64,000 nt of DNA from an uncultured Prevotellaceae bacterium (GTDB lineage Bacteria; Bacteroidota; Bacteroidia; Bacteroidales; Muribaculaceae). The stretch spans positions 62,001 through 126,000 of the forward strand of contig CAMVBJ010000004.1 of assembly GCA_947165675.1 (NCBI GenBank), in the 5' to 3' direction. Position 1 is the first letter of the stretch; each line of letters starts with the position of its first letter. The position numbers and the translations under genes are program-made. The notes below the pieces were generated by a model that saw nothing but the letters and a program-made list of their open reading frames with translations, had not been told where the DNA came from and searched no databases. Shown in pieces: positions 42,051 through 50,716 of the stretch.

Positions 42051-42617
42051 TCACTTGAGCTGGGCGCCGTCGTGGAAAGCGGTGCCGACAGTGGTGCCGA
42101 GTTGCACATACTTGTAACGGGTGGGATCGTAGGTGATGATGTGCATCTTCTCAATGTCGGGGTTGCCCTCATCATCCAGGTACTTTTCGTCACAGAGGAC
42201 ATTAACGACATCGGCCACCAGGTAGTAACCCGTGTTGCGGTCCTCGTCGATCTTCTGCTTCACGCGGCACTCCATGGTCATGGGGAAGTCGGTAAACAAG
42301 GGGGCATTGACGTTGGGAGCCTTCTCGATAGTCCAGCCGGTCTTTGCCATCTTGTCGGGATCCTTCTTGGCACTGACGATGCCCACAAAGTCGGCCGCCA
42401 CCATGGTCTCGACAGTGGCAAAGGCCACAGTAAACGTGTCGTTGACGGCCAGGTTATCGGTCGTCGCATGACTTGAAAGTGAAATGATGATTTCCTTCAT
42501 GTCCCAGGTACCACCCCATGCGGCGTTCATGGCGTTGGGGCGTCCTTCACTGTCATAGGGGCCGATGATGAGCACCGGCTGTGGAAGCATCCACGGTTTT
42601 GATCCAAAACTTTTCAT
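42051..42617 (-). CDS. Flavin reductase family protein
   Basis: The product is 188 residues from the chosen ATG, which is preferred because the longer frame would start upstream of the promoter at 42653-42660. It has the split-barrel FMN-binding pattern: 'PQPVLIIGPYDSEGRPNAMN', 'AAWGGTWDMKEIIISL', 'SHATTDNLAVNDTFTVAF' and 'FTDFPMTMECRVKQK'. Such proteins bind FMN and reduce it with NAD(P)H or act as simple flavoprotein oxidoreductases. It stands alone and its partner is not evident. Confidence 0.87.
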   Translation of the reverse strand: MKSFGSKPWMLPQPVLIIGPYDSEGRPNAMNAAWGGTWDMKEIIISLSSHATTDNLAVNDTFTVAFATVETMVAADFVGIVSAKKDPDKMAKTGWTIEKAPNVNAPLFTDFPMTMECRVKQKIDEDRNTGYYLVADVVNVLCDEKYLDDEGNPDIEKMHIITYDPTRYKYVQLGTTVGTAFHDGAQLK

Positions 42618-42652
42618 TGTAATCATTGCGGTTAATCGGTTAATTGTCCCTA

Positions 42653-42660
42653 CAAAGGTA
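42653..42660 (-). promoter_or_regulatory. -7 element TACCTTTG for the flavin reductase
   Basis: TACCTTTG on the minus strand lies 35 bp before the ATG. It is only 21 bp from the divergent -7 element of the acetyltransferase gene, so the two promoters overlap. Confidence 0.55.
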
Positions 42661-42681
42661 GTCATAATTCTCCAAATTCAC

Positions 42682-42689
42682 TAACTTTG
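42682..42689 (+). promoter_or_regulatory. -7 element TAACTTTG for the acetyltransferase
   Basis: TAACTTTG lies 13 bp before the ATG, giving a leader of only a few bases. Confidence 0.5.
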
Positions 42690-42702
42690 CAGAAAATTTG
42701 AA

Positions 42703-43287
42703 ATGGAAAAGACATACAAGATGACAATCCAGGAATTTAGAGACTATATGGCATCAGGGCAGCCGATTGGTGGCGGATCGCACGTTCACATGATGTTCCA
42801 CCAACTGTCACAGGAAGCCCTGCGCATCACCGCCGAGATCAACGGCAGTTACCACACACCCGAACAATTGCACGACCTGCTGGAGCAGTTGTGGGGACGC
42901 AAAGTGCCCCGGTCGGTGGGCATGTTCCCGCCGTTCCACACCGACTGCGGCAAGAACACCGTCGTGGGGGAGCGCGTGTTTATCAACATGGGATGCAAGT
43001 TCCAGGATCAGGGCGGCATCACCATCGACGAGGGTGCCCTGATCGGGCACAACGTGGTGCTGGCCACGCTCAACCACCTGATGGACCCCGAGCAGCGTGC
43101 GGGTATGACCCACGCTCCCATCCACATCGGCAAGAACGTGTGGATCGGGGCTAACGCAACCGTGCTGGCTGGTGTGACCATTGGCGACGGCGCCATTGTG
43201 GCAGCCGGTGCCGTGGTGACCCGTGACGTGGCCCCGCGCACCATCGTGGGTGGCGTCCCCGCCAAGTTCATCAAGGCCATCGAGTGA
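42703..43287 (+). CDS. Sugar O-acetyltransferase (left-handed beta-helix, maltose/galactoside type)
   Basis: The product is 194 residues. The N-terminal Maa-like helical part is short and atypical. The hexapeptide repeats begin near residue 75 ('[20 protein letters not shown]', '[20 protein letters not shown]', '[20 protein letters not shown]', '[20 protein letters not shown]'). The catalytic His of this family is likely the one in 'LATLNHLMD'. It uses acetyl-CoA to acetylate sugars, often as detoxification of non-metabolisable analogues. Confidence 0.92.
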   Translation: MEKTYKMTIQEFRDYMASGQPIGGGSHVHMMFHQLSQEALRITAEINGSYHTPEQLHDLLEQLWGRKVPRSVGMFPPFHTDCGKNTVVGERVFINMGCKFQDQGGITIDEGALIGHNVVLATLNHLMDPEQRAGMTHAPIHIGKNVWIGANATVLAGVTIGDGAIVAAGAVVTRDVAPRTIVGGVPAKFIKAIE

Positions 43288-43327
43288 ATCAATAACGTAT
43301 ATCATCCTAAATAAATAATAAAGCCCA

Positions 43328-44257
43328 ATGTTTTTCTTGCTGATTACACTGGCAATGGGTCTGCTCATGCCCTTCCAGACGGCCGCCAACTCGCGGCTAC
43401 GAACCGTCGTGGGACCCGCCTACGTCTCGACGCTGGTGTCCTTCTCGGTATCCACACTGGCCCTGCTGCTGGTGTCGCTCGTGGCTGGCATTCCCATCGT
43501 GCCCACCAGTGAGATACTTGCAGCCGCTCCGTGGTGGAGTTGGTTTGTAGGCCTTGCCGCCGTGGTGACCATCACCATCGCCATTCACCTGTTTAAGGAA
43601 ATCGGTCAGCTACAGGCCATGATCATCCCGATGTTCAGTCAGTTGATCTTCAGCCTGTTGATTGACAACTTCGGCTGGTTCGGGGCACGAGTGATCCCAT
43701 TGGCAGGCAATCGCATCATCGGTGCGCTACTGCTTGTTGTCGGCATCGTGATGGTTGTTATCCTGCCTCGATTAGGTGCCAAGCACGAGTCGTCCAGTAA
43801 GGGTTCCCGACTGGTGATGTGGCAGTTGCTGGCCGTGGCCTCGGGGTGCTTGTCGGCAAGCGTCACGGGAGCTTATCCAGTGCTGGGAGCCGCTGTGGGC
43901 AATCCCGTCCAGGCGACCACGCTGGCGTTCTTTGTTGCTACGGCTGTCTTGTTGCTGGGGTGCGTGTGCAACGGCAGCGTCCTCCTGGTTGGCAAGGCCA
44001 TCAAGGTCAGCCGCCAGCACCCGTGGTGGATGTGGCTGGGCGGCCTGTGCGGCGCGTTGATCGTGTTCGGCAACGCATGGCTGGTGCCCGAGGTCGGCGT
44101 GGGCGTCTTCTCGATGGCGCTGCTGGTGGGTCAGTTGGCCCTGAGCATGCTCATGGAGCACTTCGGCTGGCTGGGTGCCCCGCGCAAAGCCATCACGTGG
44201 GTCAAGGTCATCGGCATCCTGCTGATGCTCGGCGGCGTGGCATTAATCAGACTATAA
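43328..44257 (+). CDS. YdcZ/DUF606-type DMT family transporter
   Basis: The product is 309 residues with about ten membrane segments in two homologous halves (1-150 and 160-309). Each half holds the YdcZ pattern (LLMPFQTAANSRLRTVVG and SASVTGAYPVLGAAVGNPVQ, each followed by T/A-rich helices and a W-W-x-W loop). Members of this family are presumed small-molecule transporters with no assigned substrate. The gene lies 40 bp after the acetyltransferase and may be in one transcript with it. Confidence 0.88.
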   Translation: MFFLLITLAMGLLMPFQTAANSRLRTVVGPAYVSTLVSFSVSTLALLLVSLVAGIPIVPTSEILAAAPWWSWFVGLAAVVTITIAIHLFKEIGQLQAMIIPMFSQLIFSLLIDNFGWFGARVIPLAGNRIIGALLLVVGIVMVVILPRLGAKHESSSKGSRLVMWQLLAVASGCLSASVTGAYPVLGAAVGNPVQATTLAFFVATAVLLLGCVCNGSVLLVGKAIKVSRQHPWWMWLGGLCGALIVFGNAWLVPEVGVGVFSMALLVGQLALSMLMEHFGWLGAPRKAITWVKVIGILLMLGGVALIRL

Positions 44258-44258
44258 A

Positions 44259-44340
44259 TGGGACACAGGGACGGTTCTTTTGTCCCATTTTTGTCCCTAA
44301 ATAAGAAAAAGTGGGACAAAAGAACCGTCCCCGTGTCCCA
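44259..44340. mobile_element. Palindromic REP/MITE-like element (GGGACGGTTCTTTTGTCCC type)
   Basis: Two 29-base arms, 44259-44287 and 44312-44340, are inverted copies with one difference (TGGGACACAGGGACGGTTCT and onward). The 24-base centre holds a partial extra copy (TTGTCCC). From memory, this sequence family occurs as dispersed palindromes in many unrelated genomes and is often linked to REP-associated (Y1/RAYT) transposases; none is encoded in this window. It begins one base after the transporter stop codon and ends 11 bp before the carbonic anhydrase start. Confidence 0.75.
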
Positions 44341-44351
44341 AAATTAAGTAA

Positions 44352-44900
44352 ATGAGTATGATAGACCAGATCATTGAATTCAACAAGACTTTTGTGGCCA
44401 GCAAGGCCTATGAACAGTATGTAACCGACAAGTATCCTGACAAGAAACTGGCGGTGCTATCGTGCATGGACACCCGCCTGACTGAACTGCTGCCTGCAGC
44501 CCTGGGACTGAAAAACGGTGATGCCAAGATCATCAAGAATGCCGGCGGACTGGTGATTTCGCCGTTTGACTCGGCGATACGCAGCCTCATCGTCGCCATC
44601 TATGAGTTGGGGGTGGAGGAAATTATGGTGGTGGCTCATAGTAATTGTGGCGCTTGTCACATGAGTTATGACCACTTCCACGACGAGATGATTGCCCGTG
44701 GCATTACCGACGAGACGCTCGACACCATCCGCAACTGTGGCATCGACCTCGATCAGTGGCTGGAGGGCTTCAAGGACACGCCCGAGTCGGTGCGGCGCAC
44801 CGTCACCACCATCAAGACCCACCCGTTGATGCCTCGTGACGTGACCGTGCGTGGCTTCATTATCGACTCCACCACTGGCGCCCTCGAGGAAATCCCATGA
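44352..44900 (+). CDS. Beta-class carbonic anhydrase
   Basis: The product is 182 residues. The zinc site is complete: Cys38 and the dyad Asp40/Arg42 in 'LSCMDTRL', His96 and Cys99 in 'AHSNCGAC'. It interconverts CO2 and bicarbonate. The short length and the 'AAIRSLIVAIYELG'-type middle are those of small clade D-type enzymes of Gram-positive and gut bacteria. Its last 4 bp overlap the start of the MmcQ gene, so the two are translationally linked. Confidence 0.94.
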   Translation: MSMIDQIIEFNKTFVASKAYEQYVTDKYPDKKLAVLSCMDTRLTELLPAALGLKNGDAKIIKNAGGLVISPFDSAIRSLIVAIYELGVEEIMVVAHSNCGACHMSYDHFHDEMIARGITDETLDTIRNCGIDLDQWLEGFKDTPESVRRTVTTIKTHPLMPRDVTVRGFIIDSTTGALEEIP

Positions 44901-45262
44901 ATATCGAGGAATTGCGTGACTATTGCTTGTCGTTGCCAGGAGTGACCGAGGCGACCCCCTTCGAGAAATTCTCTCGAGGCAAGTTCACGATACTCGTGTT
45001 CTACGTCAGCGGCCACATGTTCTGCTACTTCAACATCGACGACTTCACCTCTATCACCATCAAGGGGAATCCCGAGACGATTGCCGGCCTCAAGGAACGC
45101 TACCAGGCCGTCAACGACCCCTACAACGGCAACAAGCGCCACTGGATGAGCGTCGATGTGAACAGCGACGTGAGCGACACGATGCTCCGTCAACTGGTGA
45201 AAACCTCCTATGACCTGGTGAAGAAACAATCCGCCCCACGAGTCAAGAAAAAAAAGCAATAA
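44897..45262 (+). CDS. MmcQ/YjbR family protein
   Basis: The product is 121 residues. It shows the MmcQ pattern: 'LRDYCLSLPGVTEATPFEKF', 'ILVFYVSGHMFCYFNI', 'KGNPETIAGLKERYQAV', 'KRHWMSVDVN' and a final 'SYDLVKK'. The family has a CyaY-like fold and is proposed to bind DNA, but its role is uncertain. It overlaps the carbonic anhydrase gene by 4 bp and ends with a Lys-rich tail (PRVKKKKQ). Confidence 0.9.
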   Translation: MNIEELRDYCLSLPGVTEATPFEKFSRGKFTILVFYVSGHMFCYFNIDDFTSITIKGNPETIAGLKERYQAVNDPYNGNKRHWMSVDVNSDVSDTMLRQLVKTSYDLVKKQSAPRVKKKKQ

Positions 45263-45336
45263 ATACAATCAGCAACCGACCGCTGTTCCATAATTTGTAC
45301 TTTTTGTACTTATTGTTTTCCTCTTTATAGTTATCG

Positions 45337-46086
45337 TCAACTGTTCATCCAGTGCTGCCGTTCCTCGGGTGACATTTTCTCGATAGCATAGCGCAGGGCA
45401 GTGCGGGGCATCTCGTGGGCATGTTGTTTCAGGAACTGCCGCAGCAAGCCCATGCTGCATCGCTTGCCCATCTCACGCAACATCCAGCCCACCGCCTTGT
45501 GCATCAGGTCATGCGGGTGATGCAGGTGCACCTCGGCATAACGCAGGCACCACGACGGGTCACCATGCTGGGACGTCTTCCACGTACACACCATGCTCAT
45601 GCGCTGACGCCACAGGTTCGTGCTTGCAGCCAATTCATCCACAATGGCCCGTTTGTCGCACAACCGCGAGGGCAACAATAGCCAATGACCTAAAATCTTT
45701 GGTGCCGACAGATCGACCAGATCCCAGTTGTTAGCCTGCTCGGCGTGTTGCAGATACATCCCCACGATCTCATCGCGACCATTGATGGCCCGTTCATCGT
45801 CCACCAGCCGCTTTGTAGCCAGCTTCTCGAATCTGGCGACCATGATGAACAAGCCGCATAGCCTCACCTCATGCCATCGCGACATCAGCAACTCAGGCAC
45901 CTCCACGAGGGGCAAGTCTTGCCCCACAAGTTTTACCACCTGGCGCGTCTGTGGCACCTTCAGCCCCAGGAACTCATCGCCTTCGCCATACTCCCCCGGC
46001 CCCGTCTTGAAAAAACGCATCAGCACCTGTCGCTGCTCCTCATCCCGCAACGACTCCATGTAGTCTATTATCTCTCTTGCTGTCAT
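45337..46086 (-). CDS. DNA alkylation repair protein (AlkD-like)
   Basis: The product is 249 residues from the ATG at 46086; the open frame further upstream belongs to an overlapping reading of the lactonase gene. It is built of HEAT-like helices: 'FLGLKVPQTRQVVKLVGQDL', 'EVRLCGLFIMVARFEK', 'NNWDLVDLSAPKILGHWLL' and 'HDLMHKAVGWMLREMGKRC'. The last is a strong AlkD-type signature, with the Trp/Asp pair in 'NNWDLVD' in the active cleft. It removes N3- and N7-alkylated bases. The gene begins 10 bp after the lactonase stop codon, so they are one operon. Confidence 0.93.
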   Translation of the reverse strand: MTAREIIDYMESLRDEEQRQVLMRFFKTGPGEYGEGDEFLGLKVPQTRQVVKLVGQDLPLVEVPELLMSRWHEVRLCGLFIMVARFEKLATKRLVDDERAINGRDEIVGMYLQHAEQANNWDLVDLSAPKILGHWLLLPSRLCDKRAIVDELAASTNLWRQRMSMVCTWKTSQHGDPSWCLRYAEVHLHHPHDLMHKAVGWMLREMGKRCSMGLLRQFLKQHAHEMPRTALRYAIEKMSPEERQHWMNS

Positions 46087-46096
46087 CTGTATCGTT

Positions 46097-47128
46097 TTAC
46101 TTGAATTGTACACAAACTGGCCTGCTGGCGGCGATGTCCTGATGGGTGTCGGTGAGCTGTCCGTTAGCCTCGTTGCGGGCAAACACCTGGATCCTGTCCT
46201 CGTCACGGCAGGCACACAGCAGGAATTTGCCGTTAGGCGTGATATTGAAGTGGCGCGGATGCCGCCCCGTGGGCTGGTAGCCGATGTCGGTGAGCAGCCC
46301 AGTTGAAGCATCGACTGCAAAGATGGCGATGCCGTCATTGCGCAAGCGGTTGCTGCTGTACAGGAAACGGCCATCAGGGCTCAGATGGATGTCGGCTCCG
46401 CCACGGGCTCCCACGTGGTCCGACTCGATAGCCTGCAGCAATTCCAGGCGACCGTCATGGTAGGCAAAAGCCGTCACCCACCCCGACAACTCGCTCATCA
46501 GATAGGCCCGACGCCCATCAGGGCTAAAGGTGAGATGCCGTGGTCCGCTGACATGCTCTACCACGGCAGCAATACCACCAGCCACGACCTTATCGCCGTC
46601 GAGGTGATAGCAGAGGATGCGGTCGGCACTGAAGTCGGTAGCCAGGATATGCTTGCCATCGGGAGCAAACACAGCACAATGCACATGAGGCACCGACTGG
46701 CGCATGGGGTCGGGGCCACCCAGCGATCCGGCAAAGACACCCGCCAGACGGGCGCGTGAGCCACCTTCACTCAAGGCGAAGACACTCATCGACCCCGAAT
46801 AGTTGCTGGTCACGAGCCAGCGCCCGTCGGTGGCGATATAGCAGGGGTCACCAGCCTCGGTGGGCACGCTCTGCACGAGCCTCATGTGCTGGTCGCAGAT
46901 GTCGACCAGATGCACCAGTGCGTCCCTGCCCGAGACCTCGCTAATGGCATACAGGAAGCGCCCGCTGGGCGAAACCGTCAAGAACGAGGGGTGTGGTACG
47001 GCCAGCGAACCCATTGCTTGTGATTCACCAGTCAACTGGTTGAAGCGAAAGGCATAGATGCCGTTGCTCCCCTGGTCGGTGTAGGTACCCAGATACAGGC
47101 TGATCCACTCTCTTGATGTCATACTCAT
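46097..47128 (-). CDS. Lactonase family protein (6-phosphogluconolactonase-type beta propeller)
   Basis: The product is 343 residues. It shows seven blades of the YbhE/lactonase_7-bladed type, with repeated 'PSFLTVSPSGRFLYAISEVS', 'PHVHCAVFAPDGKHILATDF', 'PRHLTFSPDGRRAYLMSELS' and 'PRHFNITPNGKFLLCACRDE'. No signal peptide is apparent. It probably hydrolyses 6-phosphogluconolactone or a related lactone. An upstream ATG two codons earlier than the second Met (47122) was kept, as it falls 16 bases after the -7 element. Operon with AlkD. Confidence 0.9.
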   Translation of the reverse strand: MSMTSREWISLYLGTYTDQGSNGIYAFRFNQLTGESQAMGSLAVPHPSFLTVSPSGRFLYAISEVSGRDALVHLVDICDQHMRLVQSVPTEAGDPCYIATDGRWLVTSNYSGSMSVFALSEGGSRARLAGVFAGSLGGPDPMRQSVPHVHCAVFAPDGKHILATDFSADRILCYHLDGDKVVAGGIAAVVEHVSGPRHLTFSPDGRRAYLMSELSGWVTAFAYHDGRLELLQAIESDHVGARGGADIHLSPDGRFLYSSNRLRNDGIAIFAVDASTGLLTDIGYQPTGRHPRHFNITPNGKFLLCACRDEDRIQVFARNEANGQLTDTHQDIAASRPVCVQFK

Positions 47129-47144
47129 GTCAGTTATTATGTTG

Positions 47145-47152
47145 CAAAGGTA
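47145..47152 (-). promoter_or_regulatory. -7 element TACCTTTG for the lactonase-AlkD operon
   Basis: TACCTTTG on the minus strand lies 16 bp before the ATG, so the leader is roughly ten bases. The upstream longer open frame starts before this element and is not credible. Confidence 0.55.
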
Positions 47153-47212
47153 GGGCTTTAGCCCCGTTAAGGCAAAAAAACAGGAAATATTACTGAATTC
47201 TATTATCAATAT

Positions 47213-47245
47213 TTTTTCCCAAATGGGAAAAAGGTTGTACCTTTG
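47213..47245 (+). promoter_or_regulatory. uraA promoter with palindrome in the spacer
   Basis: TACCTTTG (47238-47245) is the -7 element. A perfect inverted repeat TTTTTCCC-AAAT-GGGAAAAA (47213-47232) fills the -33 region and spacer. It may be an operator for a pyrimidine-responsive or other regulator, or the repeat may be an accident of AT-rich sequence. Confidence 0.45.
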
Positions 47246-47272
47246 TAAAACTTTCAAAATATCGTGTTGGAT

Positions 47273-48499
47273 ATGAAAAATAAGACGATGGATGCATCCG
47301 CATTGTCTTCGCTGAGAAAGACAATCGTGGGCGTCCAATTTCTTTTTGTGGCCTTCGGGTCCACTGTCTTAGTTCCGTTGCTTGTGGGTTTGGATCCAGC
47401 CACAGCATTGTTCACAGCCGGTATCGGCACTTTTATTTTTCACATGGTCACCCACGGTAAGGTGCCCATTTTTTTAGGCTCAAGTTTTGCTTTTATCGCG
47501 CCCATCATCTCGGCGTCCCAGCAATGGGGAATGCCTGGCACACTGGCTGGCATCATGGGAGTGGCACTGGTCTATTTCGTGATGTCGGCGCTCATCAAGT
47601 GGCAGGGGCGCAAGTTGCTTGAGCGGCTCTTCCCGCCAGTTGTCATCGGACCGGTCATCATCTGCATCGGCCTGTCGCTCGCCCCCGCCGCCGTCAACAT
47701 GGCCAAGGAGAACTGGCTGCTGGCTTTCATATCGCTACTGACAGCCATCCTGGTGCTGGTACTGGGGCGCGGCTTGGTCAAGCTGGTTCCCGTGGTGTGC
47801 GGCATCATTGTGGGCTACATCGCTGCCTGGCTGATGGGCGTGGTCGATTTCTCGGCAGTGGGCACCGCTCCATGGTTTTCCCTGCCACAGAGCATCACCC
47901 ACTTCCATTTGCCACAATTCGCCTGGGAACCCTTCCTGTTCATGATTCCCGTAGCCATCGCGCCCGTGATTGAGCACATCGGTGACGTGTATGTCGTGAG
48001 TGCCGTGGCAGGCAAGGACTTTGTCAAGGATCCAGGTCTGCACCGCACCATGTTGGGCGACGGCCTGGCCTGTCTGGCGGCATCACTGTTTGGCGGCCCA
48101 CCCGTGACCACCTATAGCGAGGTGACCGGTGCCATGCAGATCACCCACATCACCAAGCCCGTTGTCATACGCATCGCTGCGGGCACGGCTATCGTTTTCT
48201 CCATCATCGGCAAGCTGAGCGCGATTCTACATAGCATCCCTAACGCTGTGTTGGGTGGCATCATGCTGCTGTTGTTCGGCTCAATCGCCTCGGTGGGAAT
48301 CCAGAACCTTATCAACAACAAGGTGGATTTGGATCAGACGCGCAACATCATCATCGTGAGCGTGGTGCTGACGTTAGGCATCGGCGGTGCCATCATCCCG
48401 ATAGGCACATTCTCGCTAAGCGGCATCGGTCTGTCGGCCCTCGCTGGCGTCATCCTCAACCTCGTTATCCCCAAGAAGGCTGAAAACGCCTCACGTTAA
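47273..48499 (+). CDS. uraA: Uracil/xanthine permease, NCS2 family
   Basis: The product is 408 residues from the ATG, with a GTG three codons earlier (47264) as an alternative start. It has about 14 membrane segments and the NCS2 motifs 'VGVQFLFVAFGSTVLVPLLV' in TM1, 'FLGSSFAFIAPI' in TM3, 'AIAPVIEHIGDVYVVSAVAG' in TM8 (substrate-binding Glu) and 'FGGPPVTTYSEVTGAMQIT' in TM10. These are closest to uracil permeases (UraA). It imports uracil with protons. It precedes a secreted esterase with a 11-bp gap. Confidence 0.9.
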   Translation: MKNKTMDASALSSLRKTIVGVQFLFVAFGSTVLVPLLVGLDPATALFTAGIGTFIFHMVTHGKVPIFLGSSFAFIAPIISASQQWGMPGTLAGIMGVALVYFVMSALIKWQGRKLLERLFPPVVIGPVIICIGLSLAPAAVNMAKENWLLAFISLLTAILVLVLGRGLVKLVPVVCGIIVGYIAAWLMGVVDFSAVGTAPWFSLPQSITHFHLPQFAWEPFLFMIPVAIAPVIEHIGDVYVVSAVAGKDFVKDPGLHRTMLGDGLACLAASLFGGPPVTTYSEVTGAMQITHITKPVVIRIAAGTAIVFSIIGKLSAILHSIPNAVLGGIMLLLFGSIASVGIQNLINNKVDLDQTRNIIIVSVVLTLGIGGAIIPIGTFSLSGIGLSALAGVILNLVIPKKAENASR

Positions 48500-48510
48500 A
48501 CGTAAAGAAG

Positions 48511-49380
48511 ATGAGAACAAGATTTATCCTATTTCTGATGGCAGTGGCAGCGATGCTGGCTGCCATGCCATGCCAAGCCGGGCACTTTGTCGATGACTCG
48601 GTCAAGGTGGATGGACACATGAGGAACTTCGCCATGTATCTGCCTGATGGCTTGCAGTCTGGCGCCCCGCTGGTGTTCATTCTGCACGGCTATGGCGCTG
48701 GCATCTGGCGCGAAAATCCCATGCTCGCTGCCGCCGACCGCCATGGCTTTGCGGTGTGCCTTCCACAGGGCTTGAAGGACCCGCAAGGGGAGCGTAGCTG
48801 GAACGTGGGTTATCCCTTCCAGCATGGATGGCAGGTGGATGACGTCAAGGCCCTGTGCCGCATCGCCCGTCATGTCCAGAAGCGGTATCGCCTGAGCCGT
48901 GACAACACCTTCTTGACCGGTATGTCCAATGGCGGTGAAATGTGCTACCTGATGGCCTACAGCAAGCAATCGACCTTCAGGGCAGTCGCACCCATTGCCG
49001 GGTTGACGATGGCATGGATCTACCAGACTATGCAGGCTCCACATCCCATCCCCCTGATGGAAATCCATGGCACTGAGGACCGTGTCTCGGAGTGGACTGG
49101 CGATTTGGAGAACAAGGGTGGCTGGGGTGCCTATCTGCCCGTGCCTGTCGCCATCGGCTACTGGATAGCGCGTAACCGCTGTACCCATGAGACCGTCGAG
49201 CGGGTCGAGAGCCTACTGGGCGACAAGGGGCATCCCATCGTCAAGCACCGCTACACGAGTCCCACAACGGGCTGCGACGTGTGGCTCTACGAGGTCATCG
49301 GGGGCGTCCACTCCTGGCACACCACCGACATCGACACTGGCGAGGAGGTCTGGCAATTCTTCTCCCGCTACCTGAAATGA
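48511..49380 (+). CDS. Secreted alpha/beta hydrolase, PHB-depolymerase/feruloyl-esterase-like
   Basis: The product is 289 residues with a signal peptide (1-23, PCQAG). The catalytic triad is visible: Ser139 in 'LTGMSNGGEMCYLM', an Asp in 'EIHGTEDRVSEW', and a His in 'GGVHSWHTTD'. The oxyanion strand is 'LVFILHGYGAGIW'. It belongs to the esterase group that includes LpqC-type polyhydroxybutyrate depolymerases and bacterial feruloyl/acetyl-xylan esterases. It is likely an ester hydrolase acting on plant or mucosal polysaccharides. It is followed by a secreted GH18 enzyme. Confidence 0.88.
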   Translation: MRTRFILFLMAVAAMLAAMPCQAGHFVDDSVKVDGHMRNFAMYLPDGLQSGAPLVFILHGYGAGIWRENPMLAAADRHGFAVCLPQGLKDPQGERSWNVGYPFQHGWQVDDVKALCRIARHVQKRYRLSRDNTFLTGMSNGGEMCYLMAYSKQSTFRAVAPIAGLTMAWIYQTMQAPHPIPLMEIHGTEDRVSEWTGDLENKGGWGAYLPVPVAIGYWIARNRCTHETVERVESLLGDKGHPIVKHRYTSPTTGCDVWLYEVIGGVHSWHTTDIDTGEEVWQFFSRYLK

Positions 49381-49522
49381 TAACAAGGCCTACGAATAAT
49401 CGAGCCAATTAACCGAACCTATCGAATTGGCAGTCGCGTCTGTAATTTAAAATTAATTCGATTCATTCTTAGGCAGTTTTACAGTTTACTCAATTACCAA
49501 ACAATTCACTAACCCCCTACCG

Positions 49523-50539
<1,017 letters not shown>

Positions 50540-50600
50540 ACAACAAGAAAACTTTTAAAAACAAGAAGCACAAGTAATACAATCTGTAAATCAGATAAAT

Positions 50601-50661
50601 AAAACAACTCTAACAACTTAAACAAGCTTAACCGACTTGTTATTGTTGTTAGAGTTGTTTT
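50601..50661. terminator. Bidirectional terminator between GH18 and S41 genes
   Basis: AAAACAACTCTAACAAC (50601-50617) pairs perfectly with GTTGTTAGAGTTGTTTT (50645-50661), with an inner AACAAG/CTTGTT stem. A-runs on the left and T-runs on the right give U-tracts in both directions. It serves converging genes. Confidence 0.85.
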
Positions 50662-50716
50662 AGATGATTAGTACTTCTTGTTTTCTTATTTCAGGAAGTT
50701 GTCGTCGATGGTGGGT

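Noticed and set aside
44259-44340. Simple transcription terminator for the DMT transporter
   Set aside because: 29-base arms with near-perfect inversion and lack of a U-tract fit a dispersed palindrome better than an intrinsic terminator, though it may still halt transcription.
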